A program made the translations under genes and the position numbers. Source: Xanthobacteraceae bacterium (GTDB lineage: Bacteria > Pseudomonadota > Alphaproteobacteria > Rhizobiales > Xanthobacteraceae). Taken from it: DNA of 64,000 bases. Under the pieces are notes generated by a model that saw only the letters and a program-made list of their open reading frames with translations, made no database searches and had not been told where the DNA came from. The stretch covers positions 1-64,000 of the forward strand of contig JARLJA010000152.1 in assembly GCA_031291445.1 (NCBI GenBank), written 5' to 3'. The stretch's first letter is position 1, and each line of letters opens with the position of its first letter. Below, in pieces: positions 24,932 through 36,001 of this stretch.

Positions 24932-26027
24932 CTACTCGCGGTTCGCCTTCTTGCCGCGTGCGGCGCCCGTCTCCTTCCGCCGATTGATGAAATGCGCGTT
25001 GCCAACGCCGGTGCCGATGGTGAGCACGCCCCAGCTCCCGACGTCCTGCATGAAGGGCACCTCGGAGAGTCCCTGGACCACACCATCATTGTGCATCACC
25101 ACGGCGGTATCGTGGGCGCCGATCTGCGGTATGGCCTCGATCAGGTTTGCCGGCAGGTTGAATTGAGAGCTTTCCCAGTTGCCGGGCAGGTTCTGCGCGC
25201 CGGTCTCGATCGAGCCATCCTCCCGGATCAGGCCGGGGCATGCGACGCCGATGAAGGGAGCGAGCTTCATGCCGTCGGCGTCCGCGGCGGCAATGTGCCT
25301 TCAGCATCTTCACCAGGCGTTTGACCGCGCCCTCCCGCGTCGGTTCGTCGCCGGCATGGCGCCACAGTTTGGATTGCCAGACGTAGGCCTTGGAGAGGTC
25401 TTCCGCCTTCTTCCAGCGCGATGCGACCACGCCGCAGCGGATATTGGTGCCGCCGATGTCGACGGCGAGGATGCCGTCATGGGCCTCGAAGATCCAGGAT
25501 GGCGCCAGGTGCAAGGCCCCGATCAGCCCGGCATCATCGGGATGGTAGCGGATCGGCCGCATTTCGATCTCGATATCCCTGGATTTCAGGATGATCTCGG
25601 CCCGCGCGATGGCGAGTTCGCCAAGGCGGCTGTCGCTGAACCCGCCCCCGACCACGATGCGCTCGCTGTCGGTCCACGCCTTGGTCTTCAGGAAGCGCCG
25701 GGTGACATAGGCCAGTTCCTGGGAAAACTCTTCCGTGGCGCCGTGAACCAGCGCCGCCGCTTCGGCATTGCCATTGTCGAGGATGTCCTCCAGCGACTTC
25801 CTGCCGATGCGCTCGGCGGGTCGCTCGCCCAGCGGATCGTCGGCGGACTTGCGGAGAGTCTTGCGCAATCTTTCCAGGATCTCAAAGAAGGCGCCCTTGC
25901 TGGCGCGATCGCCGACAAAGCCCTCTTCGTCCTTCAATTGGATATTGAAGCTGTCGACCTCGACCGAAGGCAGTCGGGCGGCGCCATGGCGGGCGATGGG
26001 AGCGGTCGTTGCAGTATCTGCGGCCAT
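24932..26027 (-). pseudogene. ROK-family sugar kinase, frameshifted, lobes in permuted order
   Basis: The gene begins at ATG 26027 and reads to about 25290 (RLVKMLKAH). A one-base frame change then carries it to 24932 through IAAADADG, FIGVACPGLIREDGS and GVLTIGTGVGNAHFINRR; total about 365 residues. The domain order is unusual. Segments that end a normal ROK kinase (RIVVGGGFSDSRLGEL; HPDDAGLIGALHL) come first, at about residues 150-215. The normal N-terminal phosphate motif (ILAVDIGGTNIRCGVV) follows at about 230, and the mid-protein GTGVG motif ends the protein. The frame change may be a pseudogene lesion or a sequence error. No slippery heptamer is seen there. Confidence 0.75.
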
Positions 26028-26166
26028 TTCCAGACCTTGATCGCACGGCCTCGGGACGGAGCGAACCTCGCGTGCGGTGTGCGATCGCACTGCACGACCG
26101 ACCCAACGCCGCGATGCGGCGGGGGTTCCATGCTCGCATTTTCGACCGAGCCGGTTGCGCAGGCGA

Positions 26167-27039
26167 CTACCCGGGCGCCCGATAGACATCCTTGCCCCGC
26201 AGGCCGTCGTGCGAATGCGTCAGCGTAAGAGCGCCATGAGGAGGGCGTCGAAGCTCGGCGGGGAGCCGCGCGCCGATGTCGCTCTTGGCCGGTGTGACGC
26301 CGCCGTCGGCCAGCCACAGCGCGCCGGTCACATAGCTCGCTTCATCGGAGGCGAGAAACGCAAAGATATTGGCGATCTCCTCCGGCGTTCCGCGCCGACC
26401 GAGGGGAACCATGGCGTCGATCCCCGCCTGCTCGGCCGGATCGATCGGACTGTCGGCGCCGCGGGTCCACGCCGTATCGATTGCGCCGGGGCAGACGCAA
26501 TTGGCGCGCACGCCATGCGGCGCCTGCTCCAGCGCCACGCCCTTCATGAAGGCATGCAGGAATCCCTTGCTGCCGCCGTAGGGGGTGAACCGCGGCGAAC
26601 CGTTCAACCCGGCCTCCGAGCCGGTGAAGATGATGTTGCCCCGGCTCGTCTGCAGATGGGGCAGGGCGAATTTGGTCATGAGGAAGGCGGTCCGGATGTT
26701 GTTCCTGACGGTGCGATCGAAATCCTCGATGCGATAATCCTCGGTCGCGGCGTTGGCGATGAAGATGCCGGCGTTGCTGACGAGGATGTCGAGAGATCCA
26801 AAGGTATGAATCGCAAGCGCGACACAGGCCTGGGCCTGCGAGTCTTCCGCCACGTCGCCCAGATGGATCGCCGCCCGGCCGCCGGCCTTTGTGATCGCAT
26901 CGGCGACGTCGGGGACCGGATCGGCCGGCAGGCCGCTCAGGACGAGCCGCGCGCCCTCGCGCGCGAACTTGTGTGCAATCGCCTCGCCGATCCCGGTGCC
27001 GGCGCCGGTGATGATCGCAACCTTGTTCTTGAGGCGCAT
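26167..27039 (-). CDS. Short-chain dehydrogenase/reductase
   Basis: A 290-residue classical SDR. The cofactor motif GAGTGIG is at 14-20, followed by SNAG, the catalytic Ser in FTGSEAG and YGGSK for Tyr/Lys. The C-terminal [29 protein letters not shown] is typical of 3-oxoacyl-reductase-like SDRs, followed by an extra tail of about 35 residues ([14 protein letters not shown]...). ATG 27039 follows an AAGGAAG region; about 48 upstream in-frame residues have no SDR character. Substrate unknown. It is divergent from the isocitrate dehydrogenase gene with 270 bp between, presumably holding both promoters. Confidence 0.9.
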   Translation of the reverse strand: MRLKNKVAIITGAGTGIGEAIAHKFAREGARLVLSGLPADPVPDVADAITKAGGRAAIHLGDVAEDSQAQACVALAIHTFGSLDILVSNAGIFIANAATEDYRIEDFDRTVRNNIRTAFLMTKFALPHLQTSRGNIIFTGSEAGLNGSPRFTPYGGSKGFLHAFMKGVALEQAPHGVRANCVCPGAIDTAWTRGADSPIDPAEQAGIDAMVPLGRRGTPEEIANIFAFLASDEASYVTGALWLADGGVTPAKSDIGARLPAELRRPPHGALTLTHSHDGLRGKDVYRAPG

Positions 27040-27309
27040 GTCTTTCTCGCTTCCTTGGCCGAGGTGGTCGAAATGCGCGGCCGGGGGTGGAGACCGGCCG
27101 CCGGCAAGCCGGGCAAGGCGGGACTCTACAGGTTGACGCCGGAAGCGGGCAATGTTTGCCTCTGGCGGGCGGCGCGGCGACAATCTGGGGGTGGCAGAGG
27201 GGCTTGCTATCCTCTTGTCCGACTCTCAAATTGGCGTCGACCATGGAATCTGAACTTGCGGACATTCGTTCCGCCGACGAGATCAAGCCGAACGACACCA
27301 GGGGGCGAC

Positions 27310-29538
<2,229 letters not shown>

Positions 29539-29817
29539 GCGGCCCCGGCGGGCGCAGCCCACCTCGGACCATGTAACGTCGAATGGCATCCGGCTGCCGA
29601 CCAGGCGGCGCGCCTGTCCGCGTCGTCCCGATCGCCGGCCGATTCGGGACCTTCCGATGGTGTCGATTGATATCGGCGAGGTTGGCTTCCAATAGGCGGC
29701 GCGATAGCCGGATCCTCAAAGGTGGAGGTCACTCTCCATATCAACAACGTTCCGTCTGTACGCCTGGCGCAGCAGCGCCGGAGAAGGCGGACCTGTCTGT
29801 CCGGACGGACCAGGCCT

Positions 29818-30789
29818 TCAGTCGTCGCGCGCCGGCGGCTGGCGATGCGGCCGGAGGTCTCCAGGCTTCATGCCATAGACGCTCTGAAAGGCTCGGTAAA
29901 AGGTCGACAGATCATCGAACCCCCATGCGAATGCGATATCCGCAATCGAGCGATCGGCGGCCGAGGGGTTGGTGAGAAGCGACTTGATCTCCTCGAGCCG
30001 CCGGCGCTTCACCCACTGTCCGAGGCTTGTGCCCTTGTGCTCGAACAGCAGGTGCAGCGCCCGTACCGACATTCCGAGGCGGGCGGCGACCGCGGCGGGC
30101 GAAATGAGATCCGGTTCGGCGAGGTGGCAATCGATGTAGCGCAACACCCGTGCGAATTTGGCGTCGCGCACCGCCTCGCGGCCCTGTTCCTGCCGCTCCG
30201 GGGCGATGCCGAGCGCGACAGCCACCAGACGGCTGACGTTGTCGGCGATGCAATCTTCGGCGACGACGTCCATCCGGCCGGTCTGGGTCGCCAGCGCGCC
30301 GAGATAGCTCGACAGCACCGAGCCGAGCGGCTCGTCGCGCCGCAGACAGGTCATCATCAGCTGGCCGCCGTTCGCCCGCAGCGGGTCGAGCATCCGGCGC
30401 GGCATGCGCCAGATCCGAAAATTGAAATTGCTTAAGGCGCTCGTCGAAAAGGGAATGTTCGGATCGGCGATCACCATGTCGCCCGGTCCGGCGACGAATT
30501 CGCGTTCGGCCTGGCTGAAACGCGCCGAATCCGCCAGCTGGCAATACACATAATAGGTGTCGCTCGCCCTGCGTGCGATGTCCTCGCGGCGCCGGGTAAC
30601 GATGTGGCCTTCGCATTCCAGCTCGATGACGTCCAGTCCGCCGAACCTGCGCGCCCAGATCCTGCCGCGAAAATCTCGCGAATTCCCGCGTTCGGGGGTT
30701 ATGGCATAGACGTGCTGGCAGACCGCCTCGCGCCACGACGCGAACTGATTTCGTTCGGCAACGACATCGCTGTGCCACACGACGGTCAT
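29818..30789 (-). CDS. AraC/XylS-family regulator, divergent to the car-like operon
   Basis: 323 residues with an N-terminal cupin-like effector domain (about 1-190) and a C-terminal AraC DNA-binding domain. The latter has two HTHs: LISPAAVAARLGMSVRALHLLFE and SIADIAFAWGFDDLSTFYRAFQSVYGMKPGDLR. It resembles the AraC_binding_2 class that includes regulators of aromatic operons. It is divergent from carAa with 240 bp between the starts, so it is the obvious activator of that operon. In Pseudomonas CA10 the car genes are also controlled by an AraC/XylS protein (AntR), although from another locus. The inducer is unknown. Confidence 0.92.
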   Translation of the reverse strand: MTVVWHSDVVAERNQFASWREAVCQHVYAITPERGNSRDFRGRIWARRFGGLDVIELECEGHIVTRRREDIARRASDTYYVYCQLADSARFSQAEREFVAGPGDMVIADPNIPFSTSALSNFNFRIWRMPRRMLDPLRANGGQLMMTCLRRDEPLGSVLSSYLGALATQTGRMDVVAEDCIADNVSRLVAVALGIAPERQEQGREAVRDAKFARVLRYIDCHLAEPDLISPAAVAARLGMSVRALHLLFEHKGTSLGQWVKRRRLEEIKSLLTNPSAADRSIADIAFAWGFDDLSTFYRAFQSVYGMKPGDLRPHRQPPARDD

Positions 30790-30878
30790 GAGTTTGAAGC
30801 CTAAACGAATGGCCGGTTGTCGTCAATCAATCGCGCGCCGCACGTCCGATCGACGAATTTCGCCAAATTGCGCTGGCG

Positions 30879-31005
30879 GCAAACGCGCTTTGCGCGCGCT
30901 GCAAAGACACCGGTCTCGCGGTGGTCTCATATCGGGGACAATTGGACTGACCGCCACGGCGGCAAGAACTCGGTGACCGCCCCGATTAACCTCGCGGGCG
31001 GTGAC
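30879..31005. promoter_or_regulatory. Repeat-rich control region between the AraC gene and carAa
   Basis: It contains nested GCAAA...TTTGC...GCAAA repeats at 30879-30905. TGACCGCC is repeated directly at 30948-30955 and 30974-30981 (26 bp apart). A near-perfect inverted repeat, GTGACCGCCC (30973-30982) with GGGCGGTGAC (30996-31005), has one mismatch. Direct repeats of this size are what AraC/XylS activators bind. The last arm is about 25 bp before the carAa ATG and may lie in the mRNA leader. Confidence 0.5.
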
Positions 31006-31029
31006 GTGAACCCTTGTGAGGAGATCAGG

Positions 31030-32181
31030 ATGTCAGGAGCCACCGTCGACCCGGCCGTTCTGGAAAAAGTGCGGGGATGGCGCCCATATGTCGAAGCCAA
31101 GCTGGGATTCCGAAACCACTGGTATCCAGCCGTATTTTCTCACGAACTGCTTGAGGACAAGCCCGTCGAGACGATGCTGCTGGGCGAAAGCATCCTGCTC
31201 AATCGTCTGGACGGCAAGCCGCGTGCTATCAGAAACCGCTGTCTGCACCGCGGCGTCAAGTTCTCGAAGCAGGTCGAGTGCTACAAGAAGGGCACCATTA
31301 CCTGCTGGTACCACGCCTGGACCTACAACTGGGCCGACGGCGAACTCTCCGACATCATCACCAATCCCTCGAGCTCGCTGATCGGCAAGCATCGGCTCAA
31401 GACCTACCCGGTCCGGGAAGAGAAGGGCCTGATCTTCGTCTTCGTGGGCGACATCGATCCTCCCGACCTGTCCTCGGACGTCCCGCCCGGCTTCCTCGAT
31501 GAGGGAATGGCCATCCACGGCAAACGCCGGATGGTCAAGAGCAACTGGCGTCTGGGCGTCGAGAATGGCTTCGATGCCAGCCACATCTTCATCCACAAGC
31601 GCTCGAAGCTGGTGGCCGGCAACGATATCGCCCTGCCGCTCGGCTTTGCTCCGATCGACGCCGGCGACAGCACGCGGGCCGTGATCGGCGATACCGGACC
31701 GACCGGCCTCTACGACCTGCTCGGCGAGAAGTCGATTCCCGTATTCGAGGGCGAGCTTTCCGGAGAGACGGTGATCGAAGGGCACTTCGGCGCCAAGAAG
31801 GTGGCCGACAACATCTCGATCTGGCTTCCCGGCGTGCTCAAGGTCGATCCGTGGCCGCAGGAAGGAATGAACCAGTTCGAATGGTACGTGCCGGTCGATG
31901 CCACGACGCATTGCTACCTGCAGGTCCTCGGCCGAATGACCGCGACCAAGGAGGAGGCGGACGCCTTCCGTCAGGAGGTCGACGCCAAGTGGATCGAACT
32001 CGCCCTGGACGGTTTCAACGACGACGACGTCTGGGCGCGCGAAGCCACCGAGGAGTTCTACGGGGACAATGATCGCGGCTGGATCGAGGAACGGCTGTTC
32101 GAAACCGACATGGCGATCGTCGAGTGGCGAAAGCTGGCGAGCCAGCGCAATCGCGGCATCCAGCGCAGCGACAACTTGTGA
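31030..32181 (+). CDS. carAa: Carbazole 1,9a-dioxygenase terminal oxygenase-like Rieske protein (CarAa)
   Basis: 383 residues, versus 384 for CarAa of strains CA10/J3, a homotrimeric Rieske oxygenase that performs angular dioxygenation. The Rieske ligands are C71, H73, C92 and H95, and the mononuclear iron histidines are H185 and H189 (DASHIFIHK). All six are offset by exactly two from the published CarAa ligands 69/71/90/93/183/187, and the Asp-containing segment FNDDDVWARE is near 329-338. The Rieske spacing of 18 residues is typical of this subgroup. ATG 31030 follows GAGGAG. Ferredoxin (34183) and reductase (34915) partners are in the same operon. Carbazole is the name-giving substrate; dibenzofuran, dioxin or other biaryls are possible. 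Confidence 0.9.
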   Translation: MSGATVDPAVLEKVRGWRPYVEAKLGFRNHWYPAVFSHELLEDKPVETMLLGESILLNRLDGKPRAIRNRCLHRGVKFSKQVECYKKGTITCWYHAWTYNWADGELSDIITNPSSSLIGKHRLKTYPVREEKGLIFVFVGDIDPPDLSSDVPPGFLDEGMAIHGKRRMVKSNWRLGVENGFDASHIFIHKRSKLVAGNDIALPLGFAPIDAGDSTRAVIGDTGPTGLYDLLGEKSIPVFEGELSGETVIEGHFGAKKVADNISIWLPGVLKVDPWPQEGMNQFEWYVPVDATTHCYLQVLGRMTATKEEADAFRQEVDAKWIELALDGFNDDDVWAREATEEFYGDNDRGWIEERLFETDMAIVEWRKLASQRNRGIQRSDNL

Positions 32182-32191
32182 GGAGAACGCC

Positions 32192-32461
32192 ATGGCTCGG
32201 TACGTCGTCAATCAGTTGATCCAGAACCTTTTCCGGGAGCCGGGGCTGCTCGATCGGCTCAAGAGCGATCCCGCTTCGGTCTACGACGCCTACGGATTGA
32301 CCGCGGCGGAGCGCGAGGCGTTCTCGGACGCGGGCCATCTCGCGCTGGCGTCGGTCGGTGTGCATCCGATTCTGCAGATGCATCTCATGCTGGTCAGCAA
32401 CCCGCAGATGGCGGAAATGATCAGCGTCAAATCCTACACCGCCGAATGGGGGCTTTCGTAA
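32192..32461 (+). CDS. carBa: Extradiol dioxygenase small (structural) subunit, CarBa-like
   Basis: An 89-residue LigA-like subunit (VVNQLIQNLFREPGLLDRLK, YDAYGLTAAEREAF, HPILQMHLML). In the two-subunit class III extradiol enzymes this chain has no metal site of its own but caps the active site of the catalytic subunit. The CA10 CarBa protein is about the same length. GAGGAG precedes the ATG. It starts 10 bp after carAa and ends one base before carBb, so the two subunits are made together. Expected complex: alpha2-beta2 2'-aminobiphenyl-2,3-diol 1,2-dioxygenase. Confidence 0.9.
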   Translation: MARYVVNQLIQNLFREPGLLDRLKSDPASVYDAYGLTAAEREAFSDAGHLALASVGVHPILQMHLMLVSNPQMAEMISVKSYTAEWGLS

Positions 32462-32462
32462 A

Positions 32463-33275
32463 ATGGCCAAGATCGTGAGTGTTGTCGCCACGTCGCACAT
32501 CCTGATGTCGCCGACTGGTGTCGAAGACCGCGCCCGACATGTCGTCGACGGCATCAAGGAGATCGGAAAGCGGGTCCGCGCCGCGAAGCCGGATGTTCTC
32601 GTCGTGATCAGCAGCGATCACATGTTCAACCTCAACCTGGCGCTCCAGCCGCCGTTCTGCGTCGGCGTCGCCGACTCGTATATTCCCTTCGGCGACATGG
32701 ACATCGCCCAGCTGCCGCGTCCCGGCGCACGCGGGTTCGCCCAGGCGCTCGTTGAGCGCGCGGCGGTGAGCGGGTTCGACGTGGCGAAAGCCGAGGAGTT
32801 CCGTCCCGATCACGGCATCGCGCTGCCGCTGACCATGATCGATCCTGACCGCACGATTCCGATCGTTCCGCTTCTGGTGAACATCAACATGGACCCGCCG
32901 CCGTCGCCGGCGCGCTGCTATGCGCTGGGCGGCGCCCTGCGCACGACGATCGAAGGCGATCGTCCCAAGGACGAGCGGGTCGCCATTCTCGCCACCGGCG
33001 GACTGTCGCACTGGCTCAACATCCCGCGTCACGGCGAGGTCTCCGAAACGTTCGATCGCCAGGTCATGAACGCGATCATCGGCGGCCGTGCCGCCGAACT
33101 CGCCCGGATGTCGTCAGCCGAGATCGTCGAGCAGGGCGGCAACGGCGGGCTGGAGATCGTGAACTGGCTGATCGCCGCCGCGACCGTGCCGGGACGGAGC
33201 GGGGAGATCATCTATTACGAGCCCATCCCGGAATGGTTCACCGGAATGGGGGGCATCGCCCTGGCCGCCGCCTGA
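32463..33275 (+). CDS. carBb: Class III extradiol ring-cleavage dioxygenase, catalytic subunit, CarBb-like
   Basis: 270 residues of the LigB fold. Candidate Fe(II) ligands are His12 (ATSHILMS) and the His in SSDHMFN with a downstream Glu; the proton-relay His is in RPDHGIALPL. A conserved late segment reads LATGGLSHWL. The enzyme opens the dihydroxylated ring of 2'-aminobiphenyl-2,3-diol (or dihydroxybiphenyl-type products) meta to give a dienoate substrate for CarC. It directly follows its small subunit gene with a one-base gap, implying coupled translation. Confidence 0.92.
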   Translation: MAKIVSVVATSHILMSPTGVEDRARHVVDGIKEIGKRVRAAKPDVLVVISSDHMFNLNLALQPPFCVGVADSYIPFGDMDIAQLPRPGARGFAQALVERAAVSGFDVAKAEEFRPDHGIALPLTMIDPDRTIPIVPLLVNINMDPPPSPARCYALGGALRTTIEGDRPKDERVAILATGGLSHWLNIPRHGEVSETFDRQVMNAIIGGRAAELARMSSAEIVEQGGNGGLEIVNWLIAAATVPGRSGEIIYYEPIPEWFTGMGGIALAAA

Positions 33276-33325
33276 CGCGGCCACACGTCCGCCACAGCCC
33301 CCGACCCCTGCGAAAGCACTGAAAA

Positions 33326-34186
33326 ATGCCCGATATGACCTCGCGCTATGCGAACGCCGATGGAATCCGCACGCACTACTTCGAAGAAGGCCGTGGCCCG
33401 GCCTTGATCCTGCTGCACGGTGGCGGGGCCGGCGCCGACAGTTACGGAAACTGGCGGGCCACGCTGCCGCTGTTCGCGGCGCATTTCCGAACCATCGCCG
33501 TCGATATGGTTGGATTCGGCAAGACGGACAAGCCTGATCCCGCGACGTTCGAGTTCTCCCAGGCGGCGCGGGTGGCCCATCTGCGCGCCTTCATGAAGGC
33601 CCTGGAGATTCCCTCGGCCATCCTGGTCGGAAACTCGATGGGCGGCGCCACCGCTCTGGGGTTGGCGTCGCAGTCTCCGGAGTTGGTCACCCAGCTGATC
33701 CTGATGGGCAGCGCCGGGCTCAACACCAGGATCCACGACGATCTGCTGCCGGTCATCAACTATGATTTTTCGCGCGAGGGGATGCTTCGCCTGATCCGTG
33801 CCCTGGTCAACGAGAACTTCGTCGTCGACGAGGCGCTGATCGACTATCGCCATTCCAATTCGATCGAGCCGGATACGCGGCGGGCCTATGCGGCGACCAT
33901 GAAGTGGATCAGGGACCAGGGGGGCCTCTTCTACGAGCCCGAGGTGATCAGGCGTGTCGCCTGTCCGACTCTGATCGTGAGCGGCAAGAACGACAAGGTC
34001 GTCCCGCTCGAGAACGCCTATCGGTTCCTGGAACTGATCGACCGGTCCTGGGGCTACATCATTCCGCACTGCGGCCACTGGGCGATGCTCGAACATCCCG
34101 ATGACTTTGCGCGCGCCAGCGTCAATTTCCTGCAGACGACCGGCGCGTCGGCGACGTCGCCCGGGCGCGGGAGCGTCGGAGCATGA
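33326..34186 (+). CDS. carC: Meta-cleavage product hydrolase, CarC-like
   Basis: A 286-residue alpha/beta hydrolase. The oxyanion region is LLHGGGAGADSY (29-40) and the nucleophile is S104 in GNSMGG. The Asp is in VSGKNDKVVP and the His in HCGHWAMLEHP. The HGGGAG...W pattern is that of C-C bond hydrolases such as BphD, CumD and CarC, which split the 2-hydroxy-6-oxo-6-aryl-dienoate into a benzoate-type acid (anthranilate from carbazole) and 2-hydroxypenta-2,4-dienoate. Its last 4 bp overlap the ferredoxin gene. Confidence 0.9.
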   Translation: MPDMTSRYANADGIRTHYFEEGRGPALILLHGGGAGADSYGNWRATLPLFAAHFRTIAVDMVGFGKTDKPDPATFEFSQAARVAHLRAFMKALEIPSAILVGNSMGGATALGLASQSPELVTQLILMGSAGLNTRIHDDLLPVINYDFSREGMLRLIRALVNENFVVDEALIDYRHSNSIEPDTRRAYAATMKWIRDQGGLFYEPEVIRRVACPTLIVSGKNDKVVPLENAYRFLELIDRSWGYIIPHCGHWAMLEHPDDFARASVNFLQTTGASATSPGRGSVGA

Positions 34187-34521
34187 TCTTGTCGAGCGAA
34201 CTCAATCTCGTCTGCGCGGTGTCCGACCTGGAGCCGGGGACCGCGAAGCGGATCGTGGTCGGGCGGCTCGCGCTCGCGGCCTTCAATCTCGACGGCGAAT
34301 TCTACGTGACCGATGACACCTGTACGCACGGCTTCGCGTCGCTGTCCACCGGGATCATCGACGGCCACCTCGTCGAGTGTCCCTGGCACGGAGGGACGTT
34401 CGACATCCGTTCGGGCGCCCCGGTCGATCGTCCCTGCACCGTTCCGCTCACCGTCTATCGCACCGTCGTCAGGGACGGCGCGCTCTGGGTCGATCTCGGC
34501 GGCAAGCCGGGCGTTGAATGA
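34183..34521 (+). CDS. carAc: Rieske [2Fe-2S] ferredoxin, CarAc-like
   Basis: A 112-residue Rieske ferredoxin with ligands C47, H49 (CTHG) and C66, H69 (CPWHGG). It has the short length of electron-carrier ferredoxins and no oxygenase domain. It passes electrons from the reductase encoded at 34915 to the CarAa oxygenase. The ATG overlaps the carC stop (ATGA), and the same position in the gene order is held by carAc in Pseudomonas CA10. Confidence 0.92.
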   Translation: MILSSELNLVCAVSDLEPGTAKRIVVGRLALAAFNLDGEFYVTDDTCTHGFASLSTGIIDGHLVECPWHGGTFDIRSGAPVDRPCTVPLTVYRTVVRDGALWVDLGGKPGVE

Positions 34522-34544
34522 ATTCGCAACAAGGAGTGACGGAC

Positions 34545-34853
34545 ATGCCTGATCTCGAACAGGTCACGGAGCGGGTGCGCTTGGCGGTCGGAGACAATTC
34601 CGAGCTCGGTGCAAGGATCAAGTTCAAGTTCGGTGACTCCGGTACGCTGTATATCGACGGCAAGTCGGTTCCGAACCAGGTGCACAACAGCGATCAGGAC
34701 TCCGACATCACTATCTCCGTCTCGCTGGAGAATTTCGAGCGGATCATCGACAAGCAGCTCAATCCCAAGCTTGCGCTGATGACCGGGCGAATGCGCCTGC
34801 GCGGCGACATCCGCATCGCCATGCGGCTGGACAAGGTCTTCGGACTGGAGTGA
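34545..34853 (+). CDS. SCP2-like sterol/lipid-carrier domain protein in the car operon
   Basis: A 102-residue single-domain protein matching the SCP2 sterol-transfer fold: IKFKFGDSGTLYIDG, DSDITISVSLENFERIIDKQ and LALMTGRMRLRGDIRIAMRL. SCP2 domains have a hydrophobic tunnel that holds sterols, fatty acyl-CoAs or other apolar ligands. ATG 34545 is preferred because AAGGAG lies 8 nt upstream; ATG 34518 overlaps the carAc stop but has no ribosome-binding site. The CA10 operon is described with an uncharacterised ORF7 at this position between carAc and carAd. A role in holding or delivering the hydrophobic substrate is plausible but untested. Confidence 0.85.
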   Translation: MPDLEQVTERVRLAVGDNSELGARIKFKFGDSGTLYIDGKSVPNQVHNSDQDSDITISVSLENFERIIDKQLNPKLALMTGRMRLRGDIRIAMRLDKVFGLE

Positions 34854-34914
34854 CAGCGGCGGAGTGCGGGCGGCGGGTCATGACGGCTAGGGCTGGATGG
34901 GTTGGAGCGAGGTG

Positions 34915-35919
34915 ATGCCGCGGATCTGCGTCGTCTCCGAACAGGAGACCGTGAGCTTCACGTGCGGGCTCGACGAAACCTTGTTGTCCGCGGGGCTGCG
35001 CGCCGGCATCGGACTGCCCTACCAGTGCTGCTCGGGGACATGCGGCAGCTGCCGCTTCGAGGTCACCGCCGGCGAAATCTGGTCACAGTGGCCGGACGCG
35101 CCCGGGCTGAGCTCCCGCGATCGCCGGCTGAATCGCCAGCTTGCGTGCCAGTCGCGACCGCTCGCCGATTGCGTCATTCGGATGCGGCTCGATCAGCGCT
35201 ACGTTCCGGCGATCAAGCCGCTGCGCATGACGGGCGTGCTGCGCGCCATCGAGCCGGTCACCCGCGACATCGCACGGGTGACGATCTCGACCAATCGTGC
35301 CGCCGAGTTTCTGCCCGGCCAGTTCGCCCTCGTTCATCTCGCTGGTGTGCCCGCACCCAGACCGTATTCGATGAGCAATACGCCAAACGGCGAGGGCATC
35401 TGGGAATTCTACATCAAGCGGATCCCGGGCGGCGAATTGACGGGAATGCTTTTCGACGGAGCCGCGGTCGGCGCGGCGGTGGAGTTGGATGGGCCATACG
35501 GCATGGCGTATTTGCGCCAGGTGCCGGATCGGCCCGTGCTGTGCGTCGCGGGTGGCTCGGGAATCGCGCCGATGCTGTCCATCGCCCGTGCAGTGGCGCG
35601 GGACAGCGGCACGAGACCACTCCACGTCTATGTCGGCGGACGGGCGCCTGCCGACGTATCCCCCCTGGTTGCCGTAGTCCAGGCCGTATGCGGCGCCCAC
35701 CTGCGTCATCTCGGAGCGGCCGTGTCCAACACCGAGCCTGCGGCGGAATGGACCGGGGAGATTGGACCGATTCATGAAGCGGTTGAGCGGGACCTTGCGG
35801 CGCAGCTCAAGGACTTCGACGTCTATCTGGCGGGACCGCCCGCCATGATCGACGCCTGCCTCGGCATGCTGTCGCGTCACGGCGTCGCGGCCGATCTCGT
35901 GCACTACGACGCTTATTGA
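34915..35919 (+). CDS. carAd: NAD(P)H:ferredoxin oxidoreductase with plant-type [2Fe-2S], CarAd-like
   Basis: 334 residues in the order plant-type ferredoxin (C38/C43/C46 and C78; CCSGTCGSC), FAD domain (RPYSMSN at 149-155) and NAD domain (GGSGIAPM at 213-220, ending in YLAGPPAMIDACL). This is the FNR-type reductase architecture used by CarAd of CA10 (329 residues). It takes electrons from NAD(P)H and reduces the CarAc ferredoxin. ATG 34915 is preferred over 34897 because GGAG lies 7 nt before it and homologues begin there. A 61-bp gap separates it from the SCP2 gene. Confidence 0.92.
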   Translation: MPRICVVSEQETVSFTCGLDETLLSAGLRAGIGLPYQCCSGTCGSCRFEVTAGEIWSQWPDAPGLSSRDRRLNRQLACQSRPLADCVIRMRLDQRYVPAIKPLRMTGVLRAIEPVTRDIARVTISTNRAAEFLPGQFALVHLAGVPAPRPYSMSNTPNGEGIWEFYIKRIPGGELTGMLFDGAAVGAAVELDGPYGMAYLRQVPDRPVLCVAGGSGIAPMLSIARAVARDSGTRPLHVYVGGRAPADVSPLVAVVQAVCGAHLRHLGAAVSNTEPAAEWTGEIGPIHEAVERDLAAQLKDFDVYLAGPPAMIDACLGMLSRHGVAADLVHYDAY

Positions 35920-36001
35920 AGCGGCCGTTCGCAGCCGGGGCCCCTGCGGCGTTCCCGGCCGATCCGGCTGCGGCCATCCGAATACGCAGGGAATTATCCG
36001 A

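Noticed and set aside
26077-27309. An apparent 411-residue N-terminal extension of isocitrate dehydrogenase
   Set aside because: This part is antisense to the SDR gene and lacks family similarity. The known N-terminus and a ribosome-binding site are found at 27310.
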